Shown here: positions 45,101 through 53,706 of the stretch, one piece after another
Numbering within the stretch: the stretch's first letter is position 1
How the letters are laid out: each line of letters opens with the position of its first letter
NCBI RefSeq assembly: GCF_024609325.1
Contig: NZ_JANHMQ010000002.1
Location: 845,295 to 909,294, forward strand
Direction: 5' to 3'
From: Geothrix fuzhouensis
Lineage (GTDB): Bacteria; Acidobacteriota; Holophagae; Holophagales; Holophagaceae
DNA: 64,000 bases
Program-made: the position numbers and the translations under genes
Notes under the pieces: model-generated
Databases searched by the model: none
Seen by the model: only the letters and a program-made list of their open reading frames with translations
What the model was told of the DNA's origin: nothing

Positions 45101-46860
45101 GACACAGGATGGACTGAAAGGGCAGTATAGCTGCCCCCGGTCAGGTCACTGTTGCCGTTCGTGACGGCTGTGTAGTAACTGGAAGTGCCGACAGCATCCA
45201 GCGCATTGGTGATTGAATCGTTCATCGGTGCCGTTGGGAAGGCCACCACGAAGGTTTTGCCAGGACAGGAAGTGTTCTGGTCGTCGAACACCGAAGTGGC
45301 ATCGCTCACCAAGCCCGTCAGGCTGGGTCGCTCGACCGCGACGCGATAATAGGTGTTGGCCAGTGCATAGGCCCATGGCTGGGGGGTCTTCGGGTCCACG
45401 TTCTTGAAGCTGCCGAAGTTGGTCATGTCCATGGGGTTATAAGGGCTGGCCGGCAGATAGTTAGACGGTCCCATGTTCTGAAGGCTCGTGGCACCCGCCT
45501 TCAGATCCGAAGAGACGAGACGGCGCAGGTAGCGCAACTTGGTGCTATTCCGGCTGCCGTCATTGGCGGGTGGGAAACTGCCTGTGGTGTTTCCCAACTC
45601 TTCCGGGCTGTCACCATCGTCACTGGTCCAGGTGGGGTGACCAGCGATGGAATTGTTGGGATAGGCTGGTGCCAGGAAGCGGTAAACCCAGTTGATGGCG
45701 CCATCTTTGTCCAACAAGACATTCGTGGAGACATACTTCACGGCCTGGTACCGGGTCATGACAGGCAGGCCGTTGTTCCAGCCTTCACCACTTGTGGTTC
45801 CGCTCACGGGATAGGTCGTGAGGGTGCCACTTAGGGACTCGGTCGCCCCGGGGACTGCGTACCCGGAATTGGACATGTACGGATCGAGAGCAGTTGTCGC
45901 CGTGACGAGCCCAGTGGAACTCGCATTGCGAACGATGGTGGAACCGTATATGAACGATAGATAATCAAAGGAATAGAAAAAGTTGCCAATTATGGTGTCG
46001 GTGACGCCCGCTTCCGTGAGGGTGCTTGTGGCGGAGTTGGTCAAATGACCATCGGACCAGGGGTCGTACACGACCGTGTCTGACCCGACAGCGGCCTGAC
46101 GGCGCTGGAAGTTCTTAACGTTGGGGTCGGCGGCGATGCGGGGGTTCTGGCTATCTGCGGCGGCAGGGTTGTCCGCAAGTATGGTTGGACAGGGTAGATC
46201 CACCGTGCGGGAGATCCCAGTATCACCCGTGATCCTGAAGCGCACATGGGTGATGCGGCTGATAACATCGTTGACCGTATCGCCCGAATTCCAATTGACT
46301 GGAACCATGCGTTTCTGCCCCGCGTCGTACATGAGCGGTACGCCATGGATGGGTACAGCTGGGGTGCCTTGCTTGAATCGGTTGGCGGTCGTCGGCCAGG
46401 TCCACATGCGGATCGTGGGGATGTTCTGATAGGCCGCTTGGAGTCCTCCGGATCCGTCCGAGATACGGCTGAATAAGTTCGGGAAAGTGGCCAAGAGTTC
46501 CGTGGCGGAGAACACGGCTCCGCTTCGAATGCCGAAGGCCATGCCGAAATCTTTGGGTGCTGTTTCACTTTTGAAGGCTCCAAAGACGGTCACATAGTGA
46601 TTGTCCTGGGTCCTCACTCCCTGGTTCCCACCGATGAAGTGCGCATGGGTCTTGGAGGTCATGTACCAGGCCGGTTCGAAGACACCGCGACTGGGACTGG
46701 TGAAGTCATAGATGACGATCATCTCTGGCTTGCCGGAATCCTTCTGGTATACATCCAGGAGATCTGTCTTGGTGGCCAGCTGGGGTTCCACCTGGGCCTG
46801 GAGGCCCGAAGCGAAGCTCAACAGAAGACCTACCAAGGGAGATAGAGCGCGGAGTCGCAT
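42163..46860 (-). CDS. pilY1: PilY1/PilC-family type IV pilus protein
   Basis: A 1565-residue exported protein. The signal peptide (LRALSPLVGLLLSFASGLQAQ) starts at ATG 46860, which has AAAGGA upstream. The first half contains a VWA-like strand (MIVIYDFT) and large insertions. The C-terminal half has the PilY1 beta-propeller pattern: GTNMGQFHCFGE, ELWSFIPQDVLRKLYE, HAYLVDGDPVLYFKD, ALAISG and TPAVFLGGGYANNEVNAR. PilY1 acts at the pilus tip in adhesion, surface sensing and pilus priming. It is the last gene of a five-gene minor-pilin operon that looks less G+C-rich than its surroundings. Confidence 0.93.
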   Translation of the reverse strand: MRLRALSPLVGLLLSFASGLQAQVEPQLATKTDLLDVYQKDSGKPEMIVIYDFTSPSRGVFEPAWYMTSKTHAHFIGGNQGVRTQDNHYVTVFGAFKSETAPKDFGMAFGIRSGAVFSATELLATFPNLFSRISDGSGGLQAAYQNIPTIRMWTWPTTANRFKQGTPAVPIHGVPLMYDAGQKRMVPVNWNSGDTVNDVISRITHVRFRITGDTGISRTVDLPCPTILADNPAAADSQNPRIAADPNVKNFQRRQAAVGSDTVVYDPWSDGHLTNSATSTLTEAGVTDTIIGNFFYSFDYLSFIYGSTIVRNASSTGLVTATTALDPYMSNSGYAVPGATESLSGTLTTYPVSGTTSGEGWNNGLPVMTRYQAVKYVSTNVLLDKDGAINWVYRFLAPAYPNNSIAGHPTWTSDDGDSPEELGNTTGSFPPANDGSRNSTKLRYLRRLVSSDLKAGATSLQNMGPSNYLPASPYNPMDMTNFGSFKNVDPKTPQPWAYALANTYYRVAVERPSLTGLVSDATSVFDDQNTSCPGKTFVVAFPTAPMNDSITNALDAVGTSSYYTAVTNGNSDLTGGSYTALSVHPVSSLVPGQESFFPGVLASTAAFRKNLSVLDTFGPNGDTPWGAPWNIGSDPHQAKIQTMVVSIAIPGAYKFQSDNSGRNSHEWYFRVAQWADPYRTDAGYGRWRSANGNPDDYPITDVADNGKVRYYPSADPAALKKNFDDLANYIVAARATLSAPATPSTGARTTTQAYFGIFKTQQTTPVWSGNLFAVGIARTETTDAAGIKRETFTFYGSQGEDTRAVLDATTNPIKYGISDFDHHHLWSAYDIFGVYNTADVALDRPVYTNGVLGNPLLWSSRTVYTIDPLGTANALVSFNSGNTTLTGHLQTYLGASATEVANFIDFIRGKNTNDSGATNRIDIMGDIINSAPLAVELSKDRISGAMLSQWSTFQGAPTTWDDLHARLLMVGTNMGQFHCFGEVAATGKADTSDANGVVVSRLGKVTAYATELWSFIPQDVLRKLYEVYVNRGPNGKHAYLVDGDPVLYFKDMPSSTSLRGDTRVSAGEDAVAVFGERKGGRSYWALAISGSTNNNTGASPTNPLVAWSVQPLLSSDPAIKTMGMSSSVPTFATVKNGTDDVRGTPAVFLGGGYANNEVNARYRALGTITSEQGMGQLILALNPLDGSRLKLWDFKDDAEAGAIGGGVTPVQMFLGDDQTQRIYWADYKGNISAIGSTLNTGAATGFRLDYSDIKSWGSPRFLRRASKNATVPQQRFTNKPEAFKLSTGFPVYVTEADGTQLRPVTVMVAAGAGDRNNPTDADESMSISGYSAPAAPPTTDRLYVIADRQDSAAQSLDANGILDSDLQLIDDNTAGTAAWATSYSDPRLDSSNATYLWKNHNGYYFSLLNGTLPGAYGGNTHDKLLVSPLAKEGALFLSLFSIKGNTGFDCSSNQFTRTFRECDILRPLALRTQVEPDATGTTPGTVGNTDDANRGDDSCNGLAFYFNSLSSQLTDAGDRVVQGGAISSKQGTFNAQIGENTPDIKAVKDTSRKPGFRLRTWRIVR

Positions 46861-46893
46861 GGGACAATCCTTTCGACGGTCGCGGTCGTTCAT

Positions 46894-47535
46894 TTAGTTG
46901 CTTTCCATGAAGGTGTCGCGGCGGGATATGAAGGACTGGCCCGTACCGCTGAGGTTGGCTCGGCCCACCGAGCGCACCAAGAAAAAGGCATGTTGCTTAG
47001 TGCCTCCGTTCTGATCTGGTAGATAGCCCAGAAACCGGATCTCGATATCGAAGGCTGGCTGGATGATGCTGCCGGTCTGCTGGTAGTTCGCGGTGCTTGG
47101 AAAGAGTTCACTGGATGCCAGGGTAGGGTCGAGGCTGCTGAGATAGGCCCGGATGGTTCCATTGGTGGGACTGATGTAGCCATCGCCAGGGCTGTTCAGA
47201 GTGGCATCCTGAGTTCCGACAAAGCCGGAGATATCCTGACGATCTTGGGCCGATGGCAGGAAGGTCATGGCATCCTGCAGAGCTTTCCTGGCGGGTTCAG
47301 TCTGTATGGGCACATTGGGTCCGGCCCATGTCATCAACCAGTCGAGGCCAGCATCGGCCATTTCAAAGGATTTGCGACCAGTGGTCTCGTTGCCGGTGAT
47401 GCCGATTTCCCGGAGGGAATTCTGGCTGAGGGAAAGGGCTCCCACTGTCATGGCGCTCAGGAGAATAAGCGCCAGCAGGATGGTGATACCCCCGCGCTGA
47501 CCGTTGGTGCCATGGGATGTGAATGCGTAACGCAT
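46894..47535 (-). CDS. pilX: PilX-like type IV pilus assembly protein
   Basis: A 213-residue protein. An N-terminal hydrophobic helix (GGITILLALILLSAMTVGALSL) is followed by NSLREIGITGNETTGRKSFEMADAGLD-type sequence seen in PilX, where residues near the end of the helix resemble pilin. The classical Glu5 is not present, as is usual for PilX. It lies between pilW and pilY1, where PilX is expected. Start ATG 47535 follows GAGGT; upstream in-frame sequence overlaps pilW. Confidence 0.82.
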   Translation of the reverse strand: MRYAFTSHGTNGQRGGITILLALILLSAMTVGALSLSQNSLREIGITGNETTGRKSFEMADAGLDWLMTWAGPNVPIQTEPARKALQDAMTFLPSAQDRQDISGFVGTQDATLNSPGDGYISPTNGTIRAYLSSLDPTLASSELFPSTANYQQTGSIIQPAFDIEIRFLGYLPDQNGGTKQHAFFLVRSVGRANLSGTGQSFISRRDTFMESN

Positions 47536-47552
47536 GGTGATACCTCGATGGT

Positions 47553-48731
47553 TCAGAGGGCGCCGAGGCCGAAATTCCGCGGGCTCAGAAGAAGGGTTTC
47601 TGTGCGTGTCCGGAATTCGGCCTTGGGATTGTTCGGATCCAGATTGGCGTTGTATTCGGTTCGTTTGAGTCGAGTTCGAGTGGAGATATCGAGGCGGATA
47701 AGGATGGGTGTGTAGCGCGGCCAATAGGGATCCTGCAGATTGGTGACACCCTGGGACAAATTGACCACTGAACTGCTGCTGGTGGTGAGCAGGGTGTTAA
47801 CAACTCCTCGAATGTTGGCCCAGTCATCCCCACTCCCGCTGGCGCGGATCCAGGTCTTCCCTGCATCGAAACTCCAATCCACCCGGAAGCCGGTCACTCC
47901 TTCAAGAAGGATCTGCTCGTCGGCAGGTAAGGTGGTCTGGGGAGTATTCATGTCTGGAGCCCAGATGGTATTGGGGCTGACGCTGAGGGGGCGGCGCTGT
48001 CGCACCAGGCAGGGCACAACAGCCGTGGGGTCCGAGGGATCGAGTTTGCGCGGCACCACGGTGTAGCGAACCACGGACATGGGCCGATAGAACGCGAACT
48101 CGGCGGTGGCCCTGTGAGCGAATTGAACGGAGGAGTGAGCGAAAGGTTGTGTCTGGTTGCCGTAGGCGTCCTGAGTGGGGGTCGCGGTAATTGGTTTGAT
48201 ATTCACGGTGTCGCTGCTGGCGTCCTGGACGAGGAAGACTTCCCAGTTGGAATCCTGAACCATCAACAAATCCCCATCCCTTACGTCCGAGGCGCCGGAA
48301 GGAATCTTGACAGAAAGCGTGATATCGCCTTTGGTTGGGTCCTTCGTCAGAGTCCCTTCCACGTTCAAGGGCATATCGACGACCATCTGGAGTTCATCCA
48401 CGGGAACGGTCTCATCGGGAGGGGTGTAGCCGGTCTTTTGCATTAATAGTGGTGGTTGGGCCGAGGCTGAGGTCGGGTTCAGGCCGGGAGTCTGGTATGG
48501 CGGGAGAAGGAACCCGGCTTGCAGCACCTCTTCTTGGAGCAGATTGAGTCCCCAACGCGCATTTCGCTGAATGGCGAGGGTTTCACTGAGGGACGCGAAC
48601 GTGGAGGTGCTGGCTTGGAAGATCTTGAGCATGCCGGCCATCAAAATGGAGATGAAGACTAGTGCCACCATCAGTTCTACGAGTGAGAACCCGCGTCGTC
48701 GAAGATGGAGGGCTCGGTTAGAGGCGGACAT
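47553..48731 (-). CDS. pilW: PilW-family minor pilin
   Basis: A 392-residue prepilin with the processing motif RRRGFSLVELMVALVF: cleavage after Gly14 and Glu at mature position 5. A long C-terminal part with beta-rich domains follows, as in PilW. Minor pilins prime pilus assembly with PilV, PilX and PilY1. Its start lies inside the 3' end of pilV (14-base overlap). Confidence 0.87.
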   Translation of the reverse strand: MSASNRALHLRRRGFSLVELMVALVFISILMAGMLKIFQASTSTFASLSETLAIQRNARWGLNLLQEEVLQAGFLLPPYQTPGLNPTSASAQPPLLMQKTGYTPPDETVPVDELQMVVDMPLNVEGTLTKDPTKGDITLSVKIPSGASDVRDGDLLMVQDSNWEVFLVQDASSDTVNIKPITATPTQDAYGNQTQPFAHSSVQFAHRATAEFAFYRPMSVVRYTVVPRKLDPSDPTAVVPCLVRQRRPLSVSPNTIWAPDMNTPQTTLPADEQILLEGVTGFRVDWSFDAGKTWIRASGSGDDWANIRGVVNTLLTTSSSSVVNLSQGVTNLQDPYWPRYTPILIRLDISTRTRLKRTEYNANLDPNNPKAEFRTRTETLLLSPRNFGLGAL

Positions 48732-49272
48732 AGCGGCTCACAGAGATGGTCTTGTTCATGGGAGTAGTGGGGGTCTGAGGGTTGACCTCCTGCCAGGACA
48801 CGTTGACGATGTAATACTGTTGCGCCGCGTTTATGGAGAAATTGGCGCTGTCCCCTGCAAGGCGTTGCCAAGTAACAGTGAAGATCTTGTTGGGGTCGGT
48901 CGCAGGAACGAAGGTCCCCTGGATGTCATAAGTGCCGTACCCATTCTTGGCAGCTTCTCCGGCGGCGCTGGTATGGGCGCTGAATCCGACCGGATCAATG
49001 AAGTACCAATCCGTGGTGGTTATTGCCCCAGTGCCAGAATTGTTGCGCTCGGCTGCAGAGAGAGCCCCTTCGGCTTGGATGCGGTCAAGCAAGGAGTGGG
49101 CAAGTAGGGCAGCTGTTCCGCGTTTCCGGGAACTACCACCCTGGGCGACGGAGACGGTCATCAGGGCGGCCAGTCCCAGGAGGGCGACGCCAAGGATGAA
49201 TGCAGCCAGAAGCAGTTCCACCATGGAAAATCCATGCTTGGGACCCTTAAAATGAACACGAGAAATGCGCAT
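48718..49272 (-). CDS. pilV: PilV-family minor pilin
   Basis: A 184-residue prepilin. Processing motif KHGFSMVELLLAAFIL, with cleavage after the Gly and Glu at mature position 5, followed by the PilV-type LGLAALMTVSVAQ helix. ATG 49272 lies two bases after the stop of the GspH/FimT gene. It is part of the minor-pilin operon and probably packs beneath PilW and PilX at the tip. Confidence 0.85.
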   Translation of the reverse strand: MRISRVHFKGPKHGFSMVELLLAAFILGVALLGLAALMTVSVAQGGSSRKRGTAALLAHSLLDRIQAEGALSAAERNNSGTGAITTTDWYFIDPVGFSAHTSAAGEAAKNGYGTYDIQGTFVPATDPNKIFTVTWQRLAGDSANFSINAAQQYYIVNVSWQEVNPQTPTTPMNKTISVSRYVRL

Positions 49273-49274
49273 GG

Positions 49275-49970
49275 CTACTCCAATCGTTGCCACTGATGGT
49301 CGGCATTGGTGGATATGGAATCAGGCTTGTAGTAGGCCCCGACCACACCAGAATCCGTGATGAAAACAAACCCGTAGGGAAGCCCTGTTTCGTTGATTCG
49401 ATTGCCCCTGACCCCAATCCATGCGCCGCCCGAAGCGGAGATGCGGCCGGTGGATGAGACGATCTGGGGGAGTCCACGTGCGGATAGGCCTATTGGTGTC
49501 GTGACATCCGTGATCAGAGGATGGCTCCAACCTGTGAATCCGAGCGTCTTCAACGGCACCAGATCTTTCAGCGGCGAAGACTCACTGGGCACAATGGGTA
49601 GTGAGGAAACCGGGCTTGCGTAGCGCTGCCAGGAACCTTCAAATGCGTGACTGAAGAAAGTGCCTTGAGCCGCCTTAGTTGTATCCGAGGGATCGTAAAT
49701 GTCTGGATTCACTACGATCAACTGAAGCTTGCCACTGGCATTTGTCGAGAAGAGCAGGTTCACGTCGCGGCCACTGGCGATGGCGGCTTCTCGTGCAGAC
49801 TTGAGGGTGGCTTCGAACTCCTGGACCGCACTCTTTACTGCCTTCGTGCTGTTCGGAGTCAGACTCTGAATGGAAACCATCGCCAGAACGCCCACGATGA
49901 CCAGCACGACCAGTAGTTCGATCAAGGTGTACCCCCGGTCGGAGGAGGTATCGTGCGATATGGGTTCCAT
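49275..49970 (-). CDS. GspH/FimT-family minor pilin
   Basis: A 231-residue prepilin with motif DRGYTLIELLVVLVIVGVLA: cleavage after Gly and Glu at mature position 5. A GspH/FimT beta domain follows, ending near GFVFITDSGVVGAYYKPDS. ATG 49970 follows GAGGCG; an upstream ATG at 50018 has no such site. It is the first gene of the five-gene operon, preceded by an A+T-rich spacer. Confidence 0.87.
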   Translation of the reverse strand: MEPISHDTSSDRGYTLIELLVVLVIVGVLAMVSIQSLTPNSTKAVKSAVQEFEATLKSAREAAIASGRDVNLLFSTNASGKLQLIVVNPDIYDPSDTTKAAQGTFFSHAFEGSWQRYASPVSSLPIVPSESSPLKDLVPLKTLGFTGWSHPLITDVTTPIGLSARGLPQIVSSTGRISASGGAWIGVRGNRINETGLPYGFVFITDSGVVGAYYKPDSISTNADHQWQRLE

Positions 49971-50156
49971 AGGCGCCTCGGTAGAAAATGGTAAGAAAGG
50001 AAAGCCGGCGTCTTCCAAAAAAATAAATCAAATTGAATTAATAAGTAAGAGTATACAGCATGGTTAAAAAACAAGATTGATTAAAGATATGTAAAAAAAA
50101 TATACAGAGATCAAGTGGGAACTCACCTCCAGGGAATGCGCGTGCTAACCTGAATC
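49971..50156. promoter_or_regulatory. A+T-rich divergent spacer between the pilus operon and rsmA
   Basis: Poly-A/T-rich sequence (notably 50020-50110) unlike the surrounding DNA. It probably contains the pilus-operon promoter; TATACT on the minus strand (50050-50055) is a candidate -10, but no -35 at normal distance was convincing. rsmA must also start from this spacer. Confidence 0.4.
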
Positions 50157-50966
50157 GTGTCCGAATCCGCCCAGCTTCCGAGACTCCGGGCAAAGAAGCG
50201 GCTCGGCCAGAACTTCTTGGTGAACGAGGGGGCCATCGCCACCATTGTGGGCTCGGCGCTGGGTTCGTCGGCGCCGCTGCTTCTGGAAATCGGCCCGGGG
50301 CCTGGGGTGCTGACGGAGCGCCTGCTGGCGGATGGCCGGCCGCTGTGGGCGGTGGATCTGGACCCTGAGGCTTGCGCACTGCTGCGGCAACGCTTCGCCT
50401 CACTCCCCCATTTCCATCTGCTGGAAGGCGATGCGGTGCGCATCCCCTTCCCGGAGGGTGGGCCCTGGTCAGTGGTGGGCAATCTGCCCTACAACGCCGC
50501 CACGCCCATCCTGGCGAGGCTGCTCACGGAGGGCATCCCTTGGGATCGCATGGCCTTGATGTTCCAACTGGAGGTGGCCCAGAAGCTGATGGGCGAGCCC
50601 GGCACCAAGGCCTACGGGCCGCTATCGGTGCTGGCTCAGCTTTGCGCCCGGCTGTCCCGGCTCGTGAAACTGGGACCTGGCTCCTTCCGGCCCGCACCCA
50701 AGGTGGAATCCGCCGTGGTCCAGTTCGAGCCCCGGGTGGATGCGCCCAGTCTGGCTGAACGCAGGGCCTTGCTCACCGTCCTGCACCGCTCCTTCCTCCA
50801 CCGGCGCAAGACCCTGGCGAACAACTGGCAAGGAACATTGTCGGCCGAGGTGCTGACCGAGGTGGGACTGCCTCCGGCGCTGCGCGCCGAGGTGATCGCG
50901 CCCGCGACGTGGCTATCCGCAACTCGTACTCTGTTGAATCAACACCCGGAGGTGTTCCCATCGTGA
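50157..50966 (+). CDS. rsmA: 16S rRNA dimethyladenosine transferase
   Basis: A 269-residue enzyme that dimethylates two adjacent adenosines near the 3' end of 16S rRNA. It has KKRLGQNFLVNEG at the start, SAM motif LEIGPGPGVLTE, acidic DLD, the catalytic NLPY (GNLPYNAATPI) and the late FRPAPKVESAVV. A GTG start is used. Its stop overlaps the start of the RNase J gene (TGATG). Confidence 0.97.
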   Translation: MSESAQLPRLRAKKRLGQNFLVNEGAIATIVGSALGSSAPLLLEIGPGPGVLTERLLADGRPLWAVDLDPEACALLRQRFASLPHFHLLEGDAVRIPFPEGGPWSVVGNLPYNAATPILARLLTEGIPWDRMALMFQLEVAQKLMGEPGTKAYGPLSVLAQLCARLSRLVKLGPGSFRPAPKVESAVVQFEPRVDAPSLAERRALLTVLHRSFLHRRKTLANNWQGTLSAEVLTEVGLPPALRAEVIAPATWLSATRTLLNQHPEVFPS

Positions 50967-52681
50967 TGCCCGTGGCTCCCGAATTCGAAACCTGGACGGA
51001 GGCTCCTGCCGCCGATGAACTGCGGCTGATCCCCATCGGCGGGCTTGGCGAGTTCGGCATGAACGCCCTGGTGGTGCACAGCGCCCGCAGCCTCTTCCTG
51101 GTGGACTGCGGCCAGCTCTTCCCATCGGATGACCAGCCGGGCATCGATTCCATCGTGCCGGACTTCGCCTACCTGGAGCCCTTCGCGGAGCGTGTCCAGG
51201 CAGTGCTGCTCACGCACGGCCACGAGGATCACATCGGCGCGCTGCCGTACTTCCTGCGGCGCTGGCCGGTACCCGTGTATGGCACGGCGTTCACCCTGGG
51301 TCTGGTGGAAGGGAAGCTGCGGGAGCATGGCCTGGACCTGGGGCTGCTGCATCCCATGCGGGATTATGGCCGCGTGCAAGTGGGAGATGGCGAGATCGAG
51401 GCCGAGTGGATCCCCGTGACCCACAGCCTTCCCGACGCCTGCGCCCTGGTGCTCCATACCCCCCAGGGCGTGCTGGTGCACTCTGGCGATTTCAAGATCG
51501 ATCCCGAGCCTTCGGATGGCCGGCACACAGGCATGGACCGGTTGAAGGCTCTGGGCGACGCCGGGGTGCGCCTGCTCATGGCGGATTCGACCAACGTGGG
51601 GCGTCCGGGCCGCTCGCCCTCGGAATCAGCCTGCCGCGAAGGCCTGGAGGCCGCCTTCGAGCAGACCAAGGGGCGGCTCTTCGTCACCACTTTCAGCTCC
51701 AACATCCACCGGCTGCAGACGGTGATCGACCTGGCCTACGAGTTCCGTCGCCGGGTGGTGCTGCTGGGGCGCAGCCTGGACCGCAACCTGGGCCTGGCCC
51801 GGTCGCTCAAGCGGCTGGACCTGCCGGATGACATCCTGATCGACGTCAAGGATGCCCAGCTCTACGATCCAGATGAGCTGCTCGTGCTTTGCACCGGCAG
51901 CCAGGGCGAGCCCATGAGCGGACTGGCCCGGCTGCTGCGCCGGGAGGTGAAAGGCCTGCGCATCGAACCCGGCGACCGGTTGGTGGTGAGCGCACGTGCC
52001 ATCCCCGGCAACGAAGTGTCCATCTCGCGAATGCTGGATCAGGCCGAGCGCCTGGGGGCGGAAACATCGCTGGAGGGGCTGGGTTTAGTGCATGCCTCCG
52101 GCCACGGTAGCCGCGACGAACTGGCGGATCTCATCCGCGCGGTGCGGCCGGTCCAGATGGTGCCTGTGCATGGCACTTACCGGAACCTGCGGGCCCATGG
52201 CAAGCTCGCGGCTTCGCTGGGCTGGACGCCGGAGCGCATCTCCTTGCTGGATGGTGGTCTCTGCCTGCGGCTGTTCGCGGATGGCCGGATGGACATGCCC
52301 GGAGCGGTACCCGTGGGCAAGTGTTTCGTGAGCGAAGGCGTGGACCATATGGTGGATGCCCGCGTGGTGAAGGACCGGCTCATCCTCCAGGAGGATGGCG
52401 TGGTGTTCGCCACCCTCCTGGTCGACCCACAAACCGGCGACCTGGCCGCAGATCCCACCATTCTCAGTCGCGGGTTCGTGATGCTCTCAGACGATGAAGC
52501 CTATGCGGAGCTGCTGGCAGGGGTGGCCCGCAAGACCTACGAGGAGGCGCCGCCTGCGGTCCGTAAGGATGGGGAGGCTCTGCGCGATACCCTGCGCCTG
52601 GCGCTGCGGAGGGTCATCCGCAAAACCACCCAGACCCGCCCCCTCGTGATTCCAGTGATTCTGGAGTCCCCCCAGAACTGA
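50966..52681 (+). CDS. rnj: Ribonuclease J
   Basis: A 571-residue metallo-beta-lactamase/beta-CASP ribonuclease. Metal motif LLTHGHEDHIG, HSGDFKIDPEP, the beta-CASP signature ADSTNVGRPGRSPSE and TTFSSNIHRLQ, then CTGSQGEP, SARAIPGNE and the late VPVHGTYRNLRAH are present. It has endo- and 5'-3' exonuclease activity in mRNA decay. ATG 50966 was chosen; GTG 50963 is as likely, since GGAGG lies 10-13 bases upstream. Confidence 0.97.
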   Translation: MPVAPEFETWTEAPAADELRLIPIGGLGEFGMNALVVHSARSLFLVDCGQLFPSDDQPGIDSIVPDFAYLEPFAERVQAVLLTHGHEDHIGALPYFLRRWPVPVYGTAFTLGLVEGKLREHGLDLGLLHPMRDYGRVQVGDGEIEAEWIPVTHSLPDACALVLHTPQGVLVHSGDFKIDPEPSDGRHTGMDRLKALGDAGVRLLMADSTNVGRPGRSPSESACREGLEAAFEQTKGRLFVTTFSSNIHRLQTVIDLAYEFRRRVVLLGRSLDRNLGLARSLKRLDLPDDILIDVKDAQLYDPDELLVLCTGSQGEPMSGLARLLRREVKGLRIEPGDRLVVSARAIPGNEVSISRMLDQAERLGAETSLEGLGLVHASGHGSRDELADLIRAVRPVQMVPVHGTYRNLRAHGKLAASLGWTPERISLLDGGLCLRLFADGRMDMPGAVPVGKCFVSEGVDHMVDARVVKDRLILQEDGVVFATLLVDPQTGDLAADPTILSRGFVMLSDDEAYAELLAGVARKTYEEAPPAVRKDGEALRDTLRLALRRVIRKTTQTRPLVIPVILESPQN

Positions 52682-52690
52682 AGTCCGTTG

Positions 52691-53194
52691 CTAGCGACGT
52701 CCCCGACGGATTCCGGCGCCGGGGCGGAAACCAGGTTCGACCCGGTTGCCGAGCCCCTGCCGGAGGGCTTCCACCGTGCGCCGCTGCATCTCCTCGACAT
52801 GGGTGATGAGGCGCACCTGCTGGGCGGGGCTCAGCCGGGCCCGGATGTCTTCCTCGAATTTGAACTTGAGCTCCGCCTGTTGGCGCCGCAACTCCACGAA
52901 GTGATCGAGCAAAGGCCGGACCTTCGCGTTCTTCTCCTCCTCTGAACCGGGGCCCATCAGAATGTCGCTAAACCGGCGCCGGATCTGCTGGATCTGCTGG
53001 GTTTTTTCGAACTGCTCCCGGTCATAGAGGGACCAGCGCTCCACCACCGCTCGAGCCTGTTCCTCGGGGAGTCCGACGGTCTGTTGGAGCTGGTCCATGC
53101 GGAAGCGGACCAGGGGGCGTTCATCTACCGTTTGGGCGACGGCGGGCAGGCTGGCAAGCAGCAAGAGGGGCATCAGCAGGGTGGGGCGGAGCAT
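52691..53194 (-). CDS. Spy/CpxP-like periplasmic helical protein
   Basis: A 167-residue exported protein: signal peptide (LRPTLLMPLLLLASLPAVAQ) then long amphipathic helices rich in Gln, Glu and Arg, with LSPAQQVRLITHVEEMQ, a form of the LTxxQ motif of Spy/CpxP chaperones. The tail is Arg/Gly-rich (GAGIRRGRR). ATG 53194 follows GAGG by nine bases. It is the last gene of a sigma/anti-sigma operon, as often seen for periplasmic metal- or stress-sensing proteins. Confidence 0.75.
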   Translation of the reverse strand: MLRPTLLMPLLLLASLPAVAQTVDERPLVRFRMDQLQQTVGLPEEQARAVVERWSLYDREQFEKTQQIQQIRRRFSDILMGPGSEEEKNAKVRPLLDHFVELRRQQAELKFKFEEDIRARLSPAQQVRLITHVEEMQRRTVEALRQGLGNRVEPGFRPGAGIRRGRR

Positions 53195-53199
53195 GGAGA

Positions 53200-53706
53200 T
53201 CACCTCGTCGGGGCCGGAGCCGCGTCCAGACGCTTCAAGAGCGCCTTCATTTCCTCAGGACTGAGGGCCTGGACCTGAGCGGCCTCTTCCTCGCGGTTGT
53301 GGAAGGGCGTGTCGATGGTGGAAAGCTCGAGAATATCGGGCTGCCGGGGCAGTGTGGCTTCCACGTAGGGCGTCCGGTTGGCACGACCAGCCAGGAAGGC
53401 ACCAGTGCCCACGGCCAAGAGCAAGGCTGCCGCCGCGGCCCAGCCAAGCGGCCCCAGCCGGTGGCGCAGGGCGGGGCGGGGGGGAAGCTTCCGGAGGATG
53501 CGGCCCGGCAGGCGTTCAAAGTAGCCCGCGGGTGCCAGGGCATCGGCACTGTCTTCCTGAGCCAGGAAGCACACCCGGGCCTCGGCACAGGCGGTGCAGA
53601 CCTTCAGGTGTGCCTCAGCGGCCGGACCGGGTTCCAGAGGATCGGCTTCAATGGCCGAAAGGGTCGCGGCACAGGCTTCGGGGAGGGGAAGGGGCCCGGG
53701 GTTCAT
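53200..53706 (-). CDS. Anti-sigma factor, zinc-finger (ZAS) type
   Basis: A 168-residue membrane protein. The cytoplasmic N-terminus has the ZAS-type H-x3-C-x2-C motif (HLKVCTAC). One membrane helix follows (WAAAAALLLAVGTGAFLAG), then a short periplasmic domain. It should hold the upstream ECF sigma factor inactive until an envelope signal arrives. It overlaps the sigma gene by ATGA and lies five bases before the Spy-like gene. Confidence 0.85.
   Translation of the reverse strand: MNPGPLPLPEACAATLSAIEADPLEPGPAAEAHLKVCTACAEARVCFLAQEDSADALAPAGYFERLPGRILRKLPPRPALRHRLGPLGWAAAAALLLAVGTGAFLAGRANRTPYVEATLPRQPDILELSTIDTPFHNREEEAAQVQALSPEEMKALLKRLDAAPAPTR

Noticed and set aside
42163..50156. Prophage or genomic island
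   Set aside because: Base composition differs, but there are no integrase, phage or tRNA attachment signs; all genes belong to the minor-pilin set.
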